Assembly: GCA_003133665.1 (NCBI GenBank)
Contig: PKYK01000030.1
Location: forward strand, 33,218-97,217
DNA: 64,000 nucleotides
Direction: 5' to 3'
From: Acidimicrobiaceae bacterium
GTDB taxonomy: Bacteria; Actinomycetota; Acidimicrobiia; Acidimicrobiales; RAAP-2
Shown here: positions 1 through 8,291 of the stretch, piece by piece
Layout: each line of letters begins with the position of its first letter
How positions within the stretch are numbered: the stretch's first letter is position 1
Made by a program: the position numbers and the translations under genes
Notes under the pieces: model-generated
What the model was told of the DNA's origin: nothing
The model's input: only the letters and a program-made list of their open reading frames with translations
Database searches by the model: none

Positions 1-531
1 ACTGCTCGGCCCTTCACCGGTCGCAACGCGATTCACCGCCTCGGCGCCCTGCTGGAGCGGGTGAGCAACTACCAACCGCGAGTCGTTGTCATCGATGGAG
101 TGCAGTTCGTCGAACAACTGCAGGCCGTGAGCGTCGAAGGGGGAGTCGCCGCGAACGTGGTGCCGGACAGCGCCCGTTGCACGTTGAACCACCGAGTGGC
201 CCCCGACCGATCACGTGACCAGGCGGTCGCCTGGTTGGAGGACTATCTGCGAGATTGCCTCGAGGTGGGTGACGTCATGGAAGTGGTCGACTGGGCGCCT
301 TCCGCGCCACCGCAGATGACGAATGAACGACTCATGACGTTGGCGCGCTACACCAATCAACCCGTCCGCGGAAAGGTCGGCTGGACCGACGTGGCGACGT
401 TCGCGGAACTGGGGATGCCCGCAACGAACTTCGGTGCCGGTGACCCGCTGCTGGCGCATCGTAGCGATGAGTTCGTGACGCTCCAGGAACTCGACGAGTA
501 CGCGCGAGTGCTCACCGAGTGGTTGCGTTAG
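1..531 (+). CDS. dapE: Succinyl-diaminopimelate desuccinylase, C-terminal part (partial)
   Basis: M20-family metallo-aminoacylase that removes succinate from N-succinyl-LL-diaminopimelate in the lysine/peptidoglycan DAP pathway; cytosolic. The reading frame is open from base 1 (TARPFTGRNAIHRLG), so the ORF-track start at 61 is internal and the N-terminal catalytic half lies outside the window. The visible part holds the dimerisation (lid) domain with the TGRNAI segment and the late metal-ligand motif LAHRSDEFV followed by the terminal helix. About 176 residues remain of the usual 350-380. The family is clear; DapE rather than another M20 hydrolase is inferred from the GDPLLAHRSDE signature. 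Confidence 0.85.
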   Translation, partial: TARPFTGRNAIHRLGALLERVSNYQPRVVVIDGVQFVEQLQAVSVEGGVAANVVPDSARCTLNHRVAPDRSRDQAVAWLEDYLRDCLEVGDVMEVVDWAPSAPPQMTNERLMTLARYTNQPVRGKVGWTDVATFAELGMPATNFGAGDPLLAHRSDEFVTLQELDEYARVLTEWLR

Positions 532-972
532 CGAGCGGCCAAAGCAACTCGAGCACCACCGATCCACGCCAAGGTTCTCACCCAGTGCCACAACTGCAGT
601 TTCGTGATGTCGTAATGTCGTGAACGTCATGGTGACGCTCCAGTCGTTGGTGGCGAGCAATGGCCCCGAAGAATGTGATCACTATGGCGATGAGGGCGGG
701 TGCGGCATGTACCAGGGCGATCTGCGATGCGGACCGTGCACGCTCCGCTACTGCGAGCCGATCGCCTGGACAAGCCACGCTGGGGCCACCGCAACGGCGA
801 TACCGCGCGCGTGAGCGTCATGGAACGAGCCCACTGACCAGAACCCACGAGATGGAACGAAGGGTAAATGACGAACGCAACGGTGACTCCGAGTCTGACC
901 AGATAGAAGTCGCTCGCCAAAAGGAGAAATCGAACGGCGGCCAGTTCAGGAGTTGCTGGCTACTTCGCGAGG
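532..972. other. Intergenic region without recognisable gene
   Basis: About 440 bases between the convergent dapE and lexA genes. The ORFs here overlap on both strands, lack ribosome-binding sites and have shadow-like composition rich in Arg, Ser and His. I see no tRNA, strong terminator or repeat. Confidence 0.5.
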
Positions 973-1596
973 CTAATAACTTCGGAGGACCGATATCACG
1001 CGACCGAAGATAGTGACGTCGTTTGCGCGAAACTCCATCGGCTCCATGTCGCTGTTCTCGGGTTTAAGAACGATCCGGGTTCCCTGGGGGAAGTAGCGCT
1101 TGACCGTGGCTTCGTCACCCGGTATTCCCGCGACCACGATCTCTCCCGTGTTCGCAGTACTCTGGCGCTGCACGACGACGTAGTCGCCGGGCAGAATCCC
1201 GGCTTCGATCATCGACTCGCCGCGGACCTGCAGGACGAAGCTGTCGCCGCGACCGGCGAACTGCTCGGGAATCGACATCAGTTCGTGGCTGCTCTCGGTT
1301 GCGAGCACGCCGGTACCGGCGGCCACGTCACCCACGAAGGGGATGTGGCGGATGTGCTGATCGGGCACGGGGTTGTCGACGTCAAGGCGGACGGTGAGCG
1401 TTCGTGGCTGCTGCGGGTTCTTCTCGATGAACCCCGCGTTCTTCAGCACTTCTATGTGATTGGCGACCGTCGCCGGGGACTTGAGCCCCACGTGATCGCC
1501 GATCTCGCGGATGGTCGGCGGGAAGTTTCGCTCACGCTGGCAGGTGATGATGAACTCCAAGATCTGACGGCGCATCGGGGTGAGTACCTCAGCCAT
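973..1596 (-). CDS. lexA: LexA SOS repressor
   Basis: Represses DNA-damage genes and self-cleaves when RecA filaments form. The 207 residues match the family length. An N-terminal winged helix (residues about 1-65, TIREIGDHVGLKSPATVANH) is followed by the S24 autoprotease domain. The scissile Ala-Gly lies in GDVAAGTG, the catalytic Ser in VRGESM and the catalytic Lys in EATVKRY. The ATG start is supported by the GGAAGG-like sequence just upstream and by an SOS box about 20 bases further up, which predicts autoregulation. In mycobacteria lexA is adjacent to a LysM division inhibitor and nrdR; here those genes lie 8 kb away. Confidence 0.97.
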   Translation of the reverse strand: MAEVLTPMRRQILEFIITCQRERNFPPTIREIGDHVGLKSPATVANHIEVLKNAGFIEKNPQQPRTLTVRLDVDNPVPDQHIRHIPFVGDVAAGTGVLATESSHELMSIPEQFAGRGDSFVLQVRGESMIEAGILPGDYVVVQRQSTANTGEIVVAGIPGDEATVKRYFPQGTRIVLKPENSDMEPMEFRANDVTIFGRVISVLRSY

Positions 1597-1614
1597 GTGG
1601 ATCCCTTCCTAGGA

Positions 1615-1628
1615 CGAACAGTTGTTCG
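1615..1628. promoter_or_regulatory. LexA-binding SOS box upstream of lexA
   Basis: CGAACAGTTGTTCG is an exact GAAC-N4-GTTC palindrome, the actinobacterial/Bacillus-type SOS box. It sits 19 bases upstream of the lexA start, as expected for autoregulation. Confidence 0.92.
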
Positions 1629-1879
1629 TAGGATAGCCCATCGCGATTGGTTAATCAAACACCTGTTCGCGTGGAATACGCAGCGCGTTGGTCGATTGTG
1701 CAGAGGACTCAGGGATTCGTAGGGGTGCGCTTCTAAGAATTCGATCGGACTGCTACTCTTCTCCGATGGCCAGAGTGGCCTGAACATCTCTCAACCAGGG
1801 GGATTCTTCGTGTCACGCAGGTGACGAGAAGGAGAGCTGGTTGGGGAGTGATCAACACAGTTACGGAAGGACGAGCTTC

Positions 1880-3085
1880 ATGAAGCTTAGTTTGAACAAG
1901 ACGGTGGTTGCGGTGGCTTCCAGTGCCCTGCTGTTGATGGCGGTACCGGTTGTCGGTCTTGCTTCGACTGCTGGTGCGAGCGGACCCACTTTCGACATCG
2001 GATACGAAGGGCCCCTTACCGGCTCGGCCGCGCAACTCGGAATCAACATGGAATACGGCGTGCAGTTGGCCCTCAGTCAGGCGAACGCCCTTGAGAACCT
2101 CCCCTTCACGGTGCACCTAGTCAACCTTGACGACCAAGGGTCGGGCACGCTGTCGCCCGCCCAGGCCCAGGCGGCCATCGCCGACCCCAACATGGTTGCG
2201 GTGGTCGGTCCTGCATTCTCCGGTGCAACTCGTGCCGCTGAGCCCTACTACTCCGCTGGCAACATGGCGACGGTAAGCCCGTCGGCGACCGCGGCTCCAC
2301 TGGCTTTCGGAACTAACAACAACTTCATGCGAGTTGTTGCCGGTGACGACGTCCAGGGTGCCGCTGACGCCAACTTTCTTGTCAAGAAGAAGCACTTCAA
2401 GAAGATCTACGTCGTGAACGACGCGTCGTTTTACGGTGCCGGTCTTGCCGCCGTCGCCGCTACCAAAGCCAAGGCTGACAAGGCCAAGGTCTTGACGGCC
2501 ACGTACAGCGAGAGCAGTTCGTGCGGTGGCACTGCATCGGTGTCGCAGTACACCGCCGCCGCAACTCAGATCAAGGCCTCCAAGGCAACCGCCGTGTTCT
2601 ACGGTGGCTACTACTGTGACCTCGGTCTGCTCATCGGTGCCCTGCACTCAGCTGGCTACAAGGGAGCGATCATGTCCGGTGACGGCGCGCTCGACCCCGC
2701 TCTGATCAAGGGCACGACGCCCCACAGCGCCGCGAATGGTGTCTACCTGAGCGTGGCCGGTGGCGGCAATGCCTTCTTGACCGGAAACCTCGCCAGTGAG
2801 TACCAGGCACAGAATGGTGCTCCGTCGGCCTCGACCGCGACTTACGCCGCGCAGGCTTACGACGCTACGAACATGATCATCGCAGCCATCAAGGCAGCTT
2901 ACGCTGGCGGAACTACGACGGCCTCGGCATTGCGCCCCGCGCTGATCACCGGCCTGCACGCGTTGACCTATGTCGGCGTTACTGGCAAGATCAAGTTCCA
3001 GCCGAACGGTAACCTGGTCCGTAGTTCTGTCGTTGACTTCTCACAGGTTGTCAAGGGCAAGATCAAGGCAATCGGTCACAGCTGA
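1880..3085 (+). CDS. livK: Branched-chain amino-acid ABC transporter, substrate-binding protein
   Basis: Exported ligand-binding component of a Liv-type importer. The ORF track starts at 1841, but the ATG at 1880 is preceded by GGAAGG and begins a clean signal peptide (MKLSLNKTVVAV... ending STAGA), giving 401 residues. No lipobox cysteine is visible, which is unusual for a Gram-positive binding protein. The mature part is a type-1 periplasmic fold (FDIGYEGPLTGSAAQLG at the start) with two cysteines (SSCGGT and YYCDLG) that could form a disulfide. It is the first gene of livKHMGF and is separated from livH by a strong hairpin. Exact ligand unknown. Confidence 0.9.
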   Translation: MKLSLNKTVVAVASSALLLMAVPVVGLASTAGASGPTFDIGYEGPLTGSAAQLGINMEYGVQLALSQANALENLPFTVHLVNLDDQGSGTLSPAQAQAAIADPNMVAVVGPAFSGATRAAEPYYSAGNMATVSPSATAAPLAFGTNNNFMRVVAGDDVQGAADANFLVKKKHFKKIYVVNDASFYGAGLAAVAATKAKADKAKVLTATYSESSSCGGTASVSQYTAAATQIKASKATAVFYGGYYCDLGLLIGALHSAGYKGAIMSGDGALDPALIKGTTPHSAANGVYLSVAGGGNAFLTGNLASEYQAQNGAPSASTATYAAQAYDATNMIIAAIKAAYAGGTTTASALRPALITGLHALTYVGVTGKIKFQPNGNLVRSSVVDFSQVVKGKIKAIGHS

Positions 3086-3099
3086 TCTAAAGCGGTTTG

Positions 3100-3146
3100 C
3101 ATTGCACAAAGGCCGGGAGCGATTCGCTCCCGGCCTTTGTGCAATG
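3100..3146 (+). terminator. Long perfect hairpin between livK and livH
   Basis: A near-perfect inverted repeat of about 21-23 bp (left arm CATTGCACAAAGGCCGGGAG) with a tiny TTC-type loop, directly after the livK stop. There is no T tract. It probably acts as a partial terminator or 3' mRNA stabiliser, letting the binding protein be made in excess over the membrane components. Confidence 0.75.
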
Positions 3147-3186
3147 TCTAGGATGTTGCGAGTCACGAGAAGGCCGTAGGGGAGTT

Positions 3187-4140
3187 TTGATTTCATTTTT
3201 CACTTCGCACTTCGCTACCTTGCGCCTCGAGTTCTGGGCGCTGCTCGTGGGGGGCGTCGCGAACGGGTTGATCTACGCCATGGTGGCCATTGGCTACACG
3301 ATGGTCTATGGCGTGCTGCGCCTCATCAACTTCGCCCACTCAGAGATCTTCATGTCCGGGGGGTTCGGCGGCCTCTTTGTCTTGCGGGCACTCGTAGGCA
3401 ACTCAACCCCGAGTGGCATGTCGTCCTTCGTCCTCGTGATCGTTGGTATCGTGTCCGGCGCGCTGGTGGGGGCTATCTTGGCGGCCTTGCTCGAGCGAGT
3501 GGCGTACCGGCCGCTTCGGCGTCGAAACGCACCCAAGCTCGCGTACCTGATCAGCGCGATTGGTGCCTCCTACTTCCTCTTCAACATGGCCGGGAAGGAA
3601 TTCGGACGCTACAACTTGGCCGTTCCCCAGATCTTTAACGACCACCCGGTCTTCACCATCTACGGCGCCCCGGTGCAGTTGTACGCCATCATCGTCCTGA
3701 TCGCCGGGCTGATCATGCTCGTCGTGCTCGACCGGATTGTCGCCACCACCAGATTGGGTCGTAGCATCCGCGCGGTCGCCCAGGACGCAGAGACGGCGTC
3801 GCTCATGGGTGTGAACATCGACCGGACCATTGCGACAACGTTCATCCTTGGGGGCGCTCTGGGAGGCGCCGCGGGCTTCCTCTTCGGATTGGGGTCCGGT
3901 GTGGTATTCACGATGGGCTTTACGCCTGCGTTGAAGGCCTTCACGGCCGCTGTGCTCGGTGGAATAGGGAACCTGCGCGGCGCGGTCATCGGCGGCCTGC
4001 TGCTCGGCCTCGTCGAGAGTTTTTCAGTGGCCTTCGTGAACGGTGCGTACATTGACGTCGTGGCGTTCGTCATCCTCGTCCTCGTGCTGCTCGTTCGACC
4101 CACGGGAATCCTGGGAGAACGGCTGGGGAGGGCGGCCTGA
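3187..4140 (+). CDS. livH: Branched-chain amino-acid ABC transporter permease LivH
   Basis: Inner-membrane permease of the Liv importer. The ORF track extends upstream into the hairpin. The best start is TTG at 3187 after AGGGGAG, giving 317 residues (LISFFTSHF...). Eight or so hydrophobic segments are visible, beginning FWALLVGGVANGLIYAMVAIGYTM, plus the family motif around LRLINFAHSEIFMSGG. The cytoplasmic coupling loop is IRAVAQDAETASLMGV. Its stop overlaps the livM ATG by one base (TGATG), indicating translational coupling. Confidence 0.93.
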   Translation: MISFFTSHFATLRLEFWALLVGGVANGLIYAMVAIGYTMVYGVLRLINFAHSEIFMSGGFGGLFVLRALVGNSTPSGMSSFVLVIVGIVSGALVGAILAALLERVAYRPLRRRNAPKLAYLISAIGASYFLFNMAGKEFGRYNLAVPQIFNDHPVFTIYGAPVQLYAIIVLIAGLIMLVVLDRIVATTRLGRSIRAVAQDAETASLMGVNIDRTIATTFILGGALGGAAGFLFGLGSGVVFTMGFTPALKAFTAAVLGGIGNLRGAVIGGLLLGLVESFSVAFVNGAYIDVVAFVILVLVLLVRPTGILGERLGRAA

Positions 4141-5483
4141 TGCGAAGGGTGTGGGACAACCCCTTGGTTCGCCGATTGATGGCTTCGATGGCCATCGCCG
4201 TCGTCGTCGCGGTAGTGACCGGACCACCGGGGAGCTCAGAGAAGCCGTCCGCGGGACTGTCCGGCTCATTCGCCGAGAAGTCCTCGTTCTTCGGGCTATT
4301 CCAGACTCGGCGCTTTGTCGTCTTCGTGGCCTTCGCGCTCCTGTTCTGGGGCGCCTGGTCACTGTGGTTGGCGTGGGGTGAAATGGTGAAGTTCAGGTCG
4401 ACGAAGTTGCTGCGCCGCCCGCGAGCGGTCACTGAGCGGCGCTCGATCCGCTGGAGCGCCGCGATCGTGCTCATCGTGATCGGATTCCTGCTGCCCACGT
4501 TCGTCCATGACCCCTTCTGGCAGACCGTGATGGTCGAACAGATTGCGATCTACGTCCTGCTGGCACTCGGACTCAATGTGGTTGTCGGATTCGCTGGACT
4601 CCTTGACCTTGGCTTCGTTGCCTTCTACGCCATTGGGGCGTATGCCACGGCGTGGGTCACTGGAGCGTTGCCTACCCCCGCTCCGTTCGGGGGTCCGATC
4701 AACCCCTTTTTCGCGATTCCGATTGCCATCGTCATGGTGATGCTCGCGGGCATCATCCTGGGTGCGCCGACACTGCGGCTTCGAGGCGACTACCTGGCGA
4801 TCGTCACGCTGGGGTTCGGCGAGATCATCGCGATCTTCGCCAACAACCTCTACGGCATTACCGGTGGAGCAACCGGCACCAATCAAATACCCCACTTCTC
4901 GATCCATTTGGGACCGGTGAAGTACCTGTGGGGGCTGGCCCCCGTGCCGTACTACTACCTGGCGCTCGGTTTCGTCGTCTTATTCCTTGTCGTCTTCTCT
5001 CTGCTAGAGCACTCGCGCGTCGGCCGGGCGTGGACGGCGATTCGCGAGGATGAGGTCGCGGCGGAGTCGATCGGGATCAACCCGCTGAAGTACAAGGTGA
5101 TGGCCTTTTCCATCGGTGCAGCGAGCTCTGGATTCGCCGGGGTCATGACGGCCGCCCAGACGAACTTCGTCTCTCCCACCTCGTTCGGGCTGCTTTTTTC
5201 GATCAACATTCTTGTCCTCGTGATCTTCGGTGGCATGGGATCCATCAAGGGCGTGCTGATCGGCGCAATAGCGATCCAGACGATGTCGATGTACCTGATT
5301 CACACTCCACCGGCCGGCTACCAGCCCCCCGATCTTTATATCTACTTGGGTGCCTTGCTCGTCGTGATGATGATCTTCCGCCCGGCAGGACTATTCCCCT
5401 CTCGTCGACGCAAGCGCGAGATCGGACTTGCCGAAGCTGGCGAAGGGCACATGGACGAGGTCCTGACCGGTGACGTGCCGTGA
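4140..5483 (+). CDS. livM: Branched-chain amino-acid ABC transporter permease LivM
   Basis: Second permease subunit, partner of LivH. At 447 residues it is longer than the usual 300-360 because of an N-terminal extension of about 120 residues with two extra hydrophobic stretches (LMASMAIAVVVAVVTG and FVVFVAFALLFWGAWSLW) before the conserved core IAIYVLLALGLNVVVGFAGLLDLG. The EAA-like coupling loop is TAIREDEVAAESIGINPLKYK. The start overlaps livH and the end overlaps livG (GTGA). Confidence 0.93.
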   Translation: MRRVWDNPLVRRLMASMAIAVVVAVVTGPPGSSEKPSAGLSGSFAEKSSFFGLFQTRRFVVFVAFALLFWGAWSLWLAWGEMVKFRSTKLLRRPRAVTERRSIRWSAAIVLIVIGFLLPTFVHDPFWQTVMVEQIAIYVLLALGLNVVVGFAGLLDLGFVAFYAIGAYATAWVTGALPTPAPFGGPINPFFAIPIAIVMVMLAGIILGAPTLRLRGDYLAIVTLGFGEIIAIFANNLYGITGGATGTNQIPHFSIHLGPVKYLWGLAPVPYYYLALGFVVLFLVVFSLLEHSRVGRAWTAIREDEVAAESIGINPLKYKVMAFSIGAASSGFAGVMTAAQTNFVSPTSFGLLFSINILVLVIFGGMGSIKGVLIGAIAIQTMSMYLIHTPPAGYQPPDLYIYLGALLVVMMIFRPAGLFPSRRRKREIGLAEAGEGHMDEVLTGDVP

Positions 5484-6289
5484 CCACTGACAACATCTTC
5501 GACGTGCGCAACGTCACGCTCCGCTTCGGTGGGGTGGTGTCTTTGAGCGATGTCAGCCTCCACCATCAGCGCGGCGAAATTCTGGCGGTGATCGGTCCCA
5601 ACGGGGCAGGCAAGACATCACTGTTCAACTCGCTGACAGGCGTCTACCAGCCTCAGGAAGGCGTCATCACGTTCACAGGTCGAGACGTCACGCCGATTTC
5701 GATCATCGGTCGAAAGGCCCACCGAGTGAGTTCGGCGGGCGTCGCGCGCACCTTTCAGGCATCGCGGATGTTCAGCGCCCTCACGACGTTCGAGAACGTG
5801 AAGATCGGCGCGGAGTCACACAAGGGCATCGGCGCGTTTGGCGCCATGGTGAAAGGTCCCCGCACCCGCCGCGGCGAAAGGGAGTCCGACCTCAAGACCA
5901 TTGAGCTACTCAACTTCGTCGGGCTGCGTGACAAGGCCAACACTGTGTCGGCGTCACTCTCCTACGGAGACCGTCGCCGTTTGGAGATCGCCCGCGGCCT
6001 CGCGACCAATCCTCAGGTTCTGCTGCTGGACGAGCCCGCCGCCGGTACGAATCCCGCGGAGAAGATCCAACTCACGGAGTTGATCCGCAAGGTTCGCGAC
6101 GAAATGGGCGTGTCGATTCTGCTGATCGAGCACGACATGAAGCTCGTGATGTCACTCGCGGAGCGGTTGTACGTGTTGAACTTCGGCAGCGTGATCGCCG
6201 AGGGGACTCCCGCGGAGATTCGAGCGAATACCTCGGTCGTCGAGGCGTACCTCGGTTCGAGCGAACACGAGCCAGAGGGGCTGATGTAA
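5480..6289 (+). CDS. livG: Branched-chain amino-acid ABC transporter ATP-binding protein LivG
   Basis: Cytosolic ATPase subunit, 269 residues. Walker A is GPNGAGKTS (about residue 39), the signature is LSYGDRRRLEIA, Walker B is VLLLDEPAAG, and the H-loop is LLIEHDM. The LivG-type insert (VARTFQASRMFSALTTFENV) between Walker A and the signature separates it from LivF. The GTG start overlaps the livM stop by four bases, and the stop overlaps livF (TAATG). Confidence 0.96.
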   Translation: MTTDNIFDVRNVTLRFGGVVSLSDVSLHHQRGEILAVIGPNGAGKTSLFNSLTGVYQPQEGVITFTGRDVTPISIIGRKAHRVSSAGVARTFQASRMFSALTTFENVKIGAESHKGIGAFGAMVKGPRTRRGERESDLKTIELLNFVGLRDKANTVSASLSYGDRRRLEIARGLATNPQVLLLDEPAAGTNPAEKIQLTELIRKVRDEMGVSILLIEHDMKLVMSLAERLYVLNFGSVIAEGTPAEIRANTSVVEAYLGSSEHEPEGLM

Positions 6290-7002
6290 TGCTGCAGGTC
6301 AAGGACGCGGTTGTTCGCTACGGAGCCATCACCGCGCTGCACGGGATCTCCTTTGAGGTCCAACAGGGCGAAATCGTCACGCTACTCGGGGCGAACGGTG
6401 CCGGCAAGACGACGACGCTGCGGATGCTGTCGGGACTGCACGCACCGTCGGGTGGTCAGATCCTCTTCGAGGGTCAAGACGTGACCTTGACGAAGGCCCA
6501 CCAGTTCAGTGCCCTGGGTATCAGTCACGTTCCCGAGGGTCGTCGGATCTTCCCCCAGATGACGGTGGAGGAGAACCTCGAAATGGGGGCTTTCGTTCGC
6601 AGCGGCGGATTTGGTGATGACATCGAGAAGATGTACTCGATCTTTCCCATCTTGAAGGATCGACGCAAGCAGATGGGTGCGAACCTCTCCGGCGGGGAAC
6701 AGCAGATGCTGGCGATTGCGCGCGCGCTGATGGCCCGGCCACGGCTCCTGCTACTCGATGAACCTTCGATGGGACTTGCTCCAATGATCGTCGAGACGAT
6801 CTTCAAGATCATCGGCGATATCCGAGCTGAAGGAACGACGGTGTTTCTGGTCGAGCAGAACGCGGCGCAGGCGTTGCGCCTGGCCGACCGCGGCTACGTC
6901 ATGGAAAACGGGCGCATCGTCTTCACCGATACCGCGAAGAACCTGCTGCATGATGAGCGTGTCCGTGCGGTGTACCTTGGCGAATCGGTCGAAGGTTCCT
7001 GA
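6289..7002 (+). CDS. livF: Branched-chain amino-acid ABC transporter ATP-binding protein LivF
   Basis: Second ATPase of the importer, 237 residues, typical for LivF. Walker A is GANGAGKTT, the Q-loop region reads VPEGRRIFPQMTVEENL, the signature is LSGGEQQMLAIA and Walker B is LLLLDEPSMGLAP. It is the last gene of the five-gene operon. The next gene starts only six bases downstream and may be co-transcribed. Confidence 0.96.
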   Translation: MLQVKDAVVRYGAITALHGISFEVQQGEIVTLLGANGAGKTTTLRMLSGLHAPSGGQILFEGQDVTLTKAHQFSALGISHVPEGRRIFPQMTVEENLEMGAFVRSGGFGDDIEKMYSIFPILKDRRKQMGANLSGGEQQMLAIARALMARPRLLLLDEPSMGLAPMIVETIFKIIGDIRAEGTTVFLVEQNAAQALRLADRGYVMENGRIVFTDTAKNLLHDERVRAVYLGESVEGS

Positions 7003-7008
7003 GCGAAC

Positions 7009-7500
7009 GTGGAGGGGATGCCGGACCTTCACCCCAGTGCCCAGCGAGTCGCGGATTCGCTGATCGCGCGCGGTGTCCGCGGTCCATTTCGCCAGTTCGA
7101 CGTCTCAACCAAGTCCTCGGCCGATGCGGCCGCCGCACTGGGCTGTGACGTGGGCCAAATAGCGAGTTGCCTCGTTTTCATGGTTGACGACGAGCCGGTC
7201 GTCGTCGTCAAGAGCGGGGCGTTGCGGGTCGACACCGCCAAGTTGCGCGAAGTCGCGAAGGGAACGGCCGTGCGTCAGGCGTCGCCCGGTGAGGTGCGCG
7301 CGGCGACCGGTCAACCCATTGGCGGTGTCTCACCGACGGGCTGGCCGAATTCACTGCGCGTCTTCATTGACGACTCGTTGGCCCAGTACGACCTGGTGTG
7401 GTCGGCGTGCGGTACGCCGAATGCGGCGTTCGCAACGACGTACGACGAGCTTCGCGATCTCACCGGCGCCATTCCGATCTCACTTCGTCCATCTTCCTAA
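7009..7500 (+). CDS. YbaK/ProX-type aminoacyl-tRNA deacylase
   Basis: Predicted trans-editing hydrolase that clears mischarged tRNA (Cys- or Ala-tRNAPro type). The 160-163 residues match the single-domain YbaK family: KSSADAAAALGCDVGQIASCLVF near the N-terminus, the conserved Lys in VVKSGALRVD, and the glycine-rich PIGGVSPTGW loop with GTPNAAF later. Two starts are possible, GTG 7009 or ATG 7018; GGAGG lies too close to the ATG. It follows livF by six bases, probably by read-through transcription. Substrate specificity cannot be read from sequence. Confidence 0.85.
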   Translation: MEGMPDLHPSAQRVADSLIARGVRGPFRQFDVSTKSSADAAAALGCDVGQIASCLVFMVDDEPVVVVKSGALRVDTAKLREVAKGTAVRQASPGEVRAATGQPIGGVSPTGWPNSLRVFIDDSLAQYDLVWSACGTPNAAFATTYDELRDLTGAIPISLRPSS

Positions 7501-7556
7501 TTTCCGTTCACGACGCGACGGATCACGACCGTTGCGTTGCCGGAAAAGGAGACCAG

Positions 7557-8291
7557 ATGGAGTATGAAGTAGGCGGCTACGAGCAAGGCCCGTGTTGGCG
7601 CGATGTGGCGGATGTGTTTGCCGCGGGAATCTCCAATGTGCTGCTCTACGGTCCGCCCGGCACCGGCAAGACCTTTGCGGCCCTTCGCTACGGCGTGGTC
7701 ACTGGACAGGCGGAACGTCTGGTCTGCACCGAGGACCTGACCACGGGAGAGATCACCGGAACGTGGATACCGGTGGGTGAGGGGCGTTGGGAATGGCGAG
7801 AGGGACCGGCCATTCGCTCGTGGCGCGGTGAGGGTGGGCTCGGCGGACGTTTGGTGATCGATGAGGTCGATCGCGCGTCGGGCGACGCCTTGAGCACGCT
7901 GCTCGCCATGACCGACTCACCCGAGTCGGCACGCTGGCGCAACCCCGAGAGCGGGGAATGGGTACGACCCGGGCCAGACTTCTCGGTCGTGATGACCACC
8001 AATCTGGAAGATCTTGACGATCTGCCTTCTGCGCTTCGCGATCGCTTCGCGGTGTGCATCCGCATTGACCGCCCGCATCCGTCCGCGGTGCAATCGCTCA
8101 GCAGCGACCTGCGTGCGCCGGCGCTCGCGGGCTCGCTCGGCGAGCCACAGCGCCGGGTGTCGCTACGCAGCTTCTACGCATTCGATCAGTTGCGGCGCGG
8201 GTGCGGTGCGCAGCGGGCGGCCCAGTTGGTATTTGGCGACGACAAGGCCACGGGGGTGTTGGACGCACTGTCGATTGGGGCACTGCGTTGA
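7557..8291 (+). CDS. MoxR-like AAA+ ATPase
   Basis: AAA+ chaperone-type ATPase that usually remodels or inserts metal into a partner, working with a VWA protein. Start ATG 7557 is fixed by AAAAGGAGA seven bases upstream; the track start at 7398 overlaps the previous gene. The protein has 244 residues. Walker A is YGPPGTGKT (about residues 31-39), Walker B is LVIDEVDR, sensor 1 is VVMTTNLEDL and the Arg finger region is LPSALRDRF. It lacks the usual C-terminal lid length of about 300-residue MoxR proteins. It overlaps the VWA gene by four bases (TTGA). Confidence 0.88.
   Translation: MEYEVGGYEQGPCWRDVADVFAAGISNVLLYGPPGTGKTFAALRYGVVTGQAERLVCTEDLTTGEITGTWIPVGEGRWEWREGPAIRSWRGEGGLGGRLVIDEVDRASGDALSTLLAMTDSPESARWRNPESGEWVRPGPDFSVVMTTNLEDLDDLPSALRDRFAVCIRIDRPHPSAVQSLSSDLRAPALAGSLGEPQRRVSLRSFYAFDQLRRGCGAQRAAQLVFGDDKATGVLDALSIGALR

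Noticed and set aside
1285-1722. 145-aa plus-strand ORF over lexA
   Set aside because: Antisense shadow of lexA; no RBS and no family resemblance.
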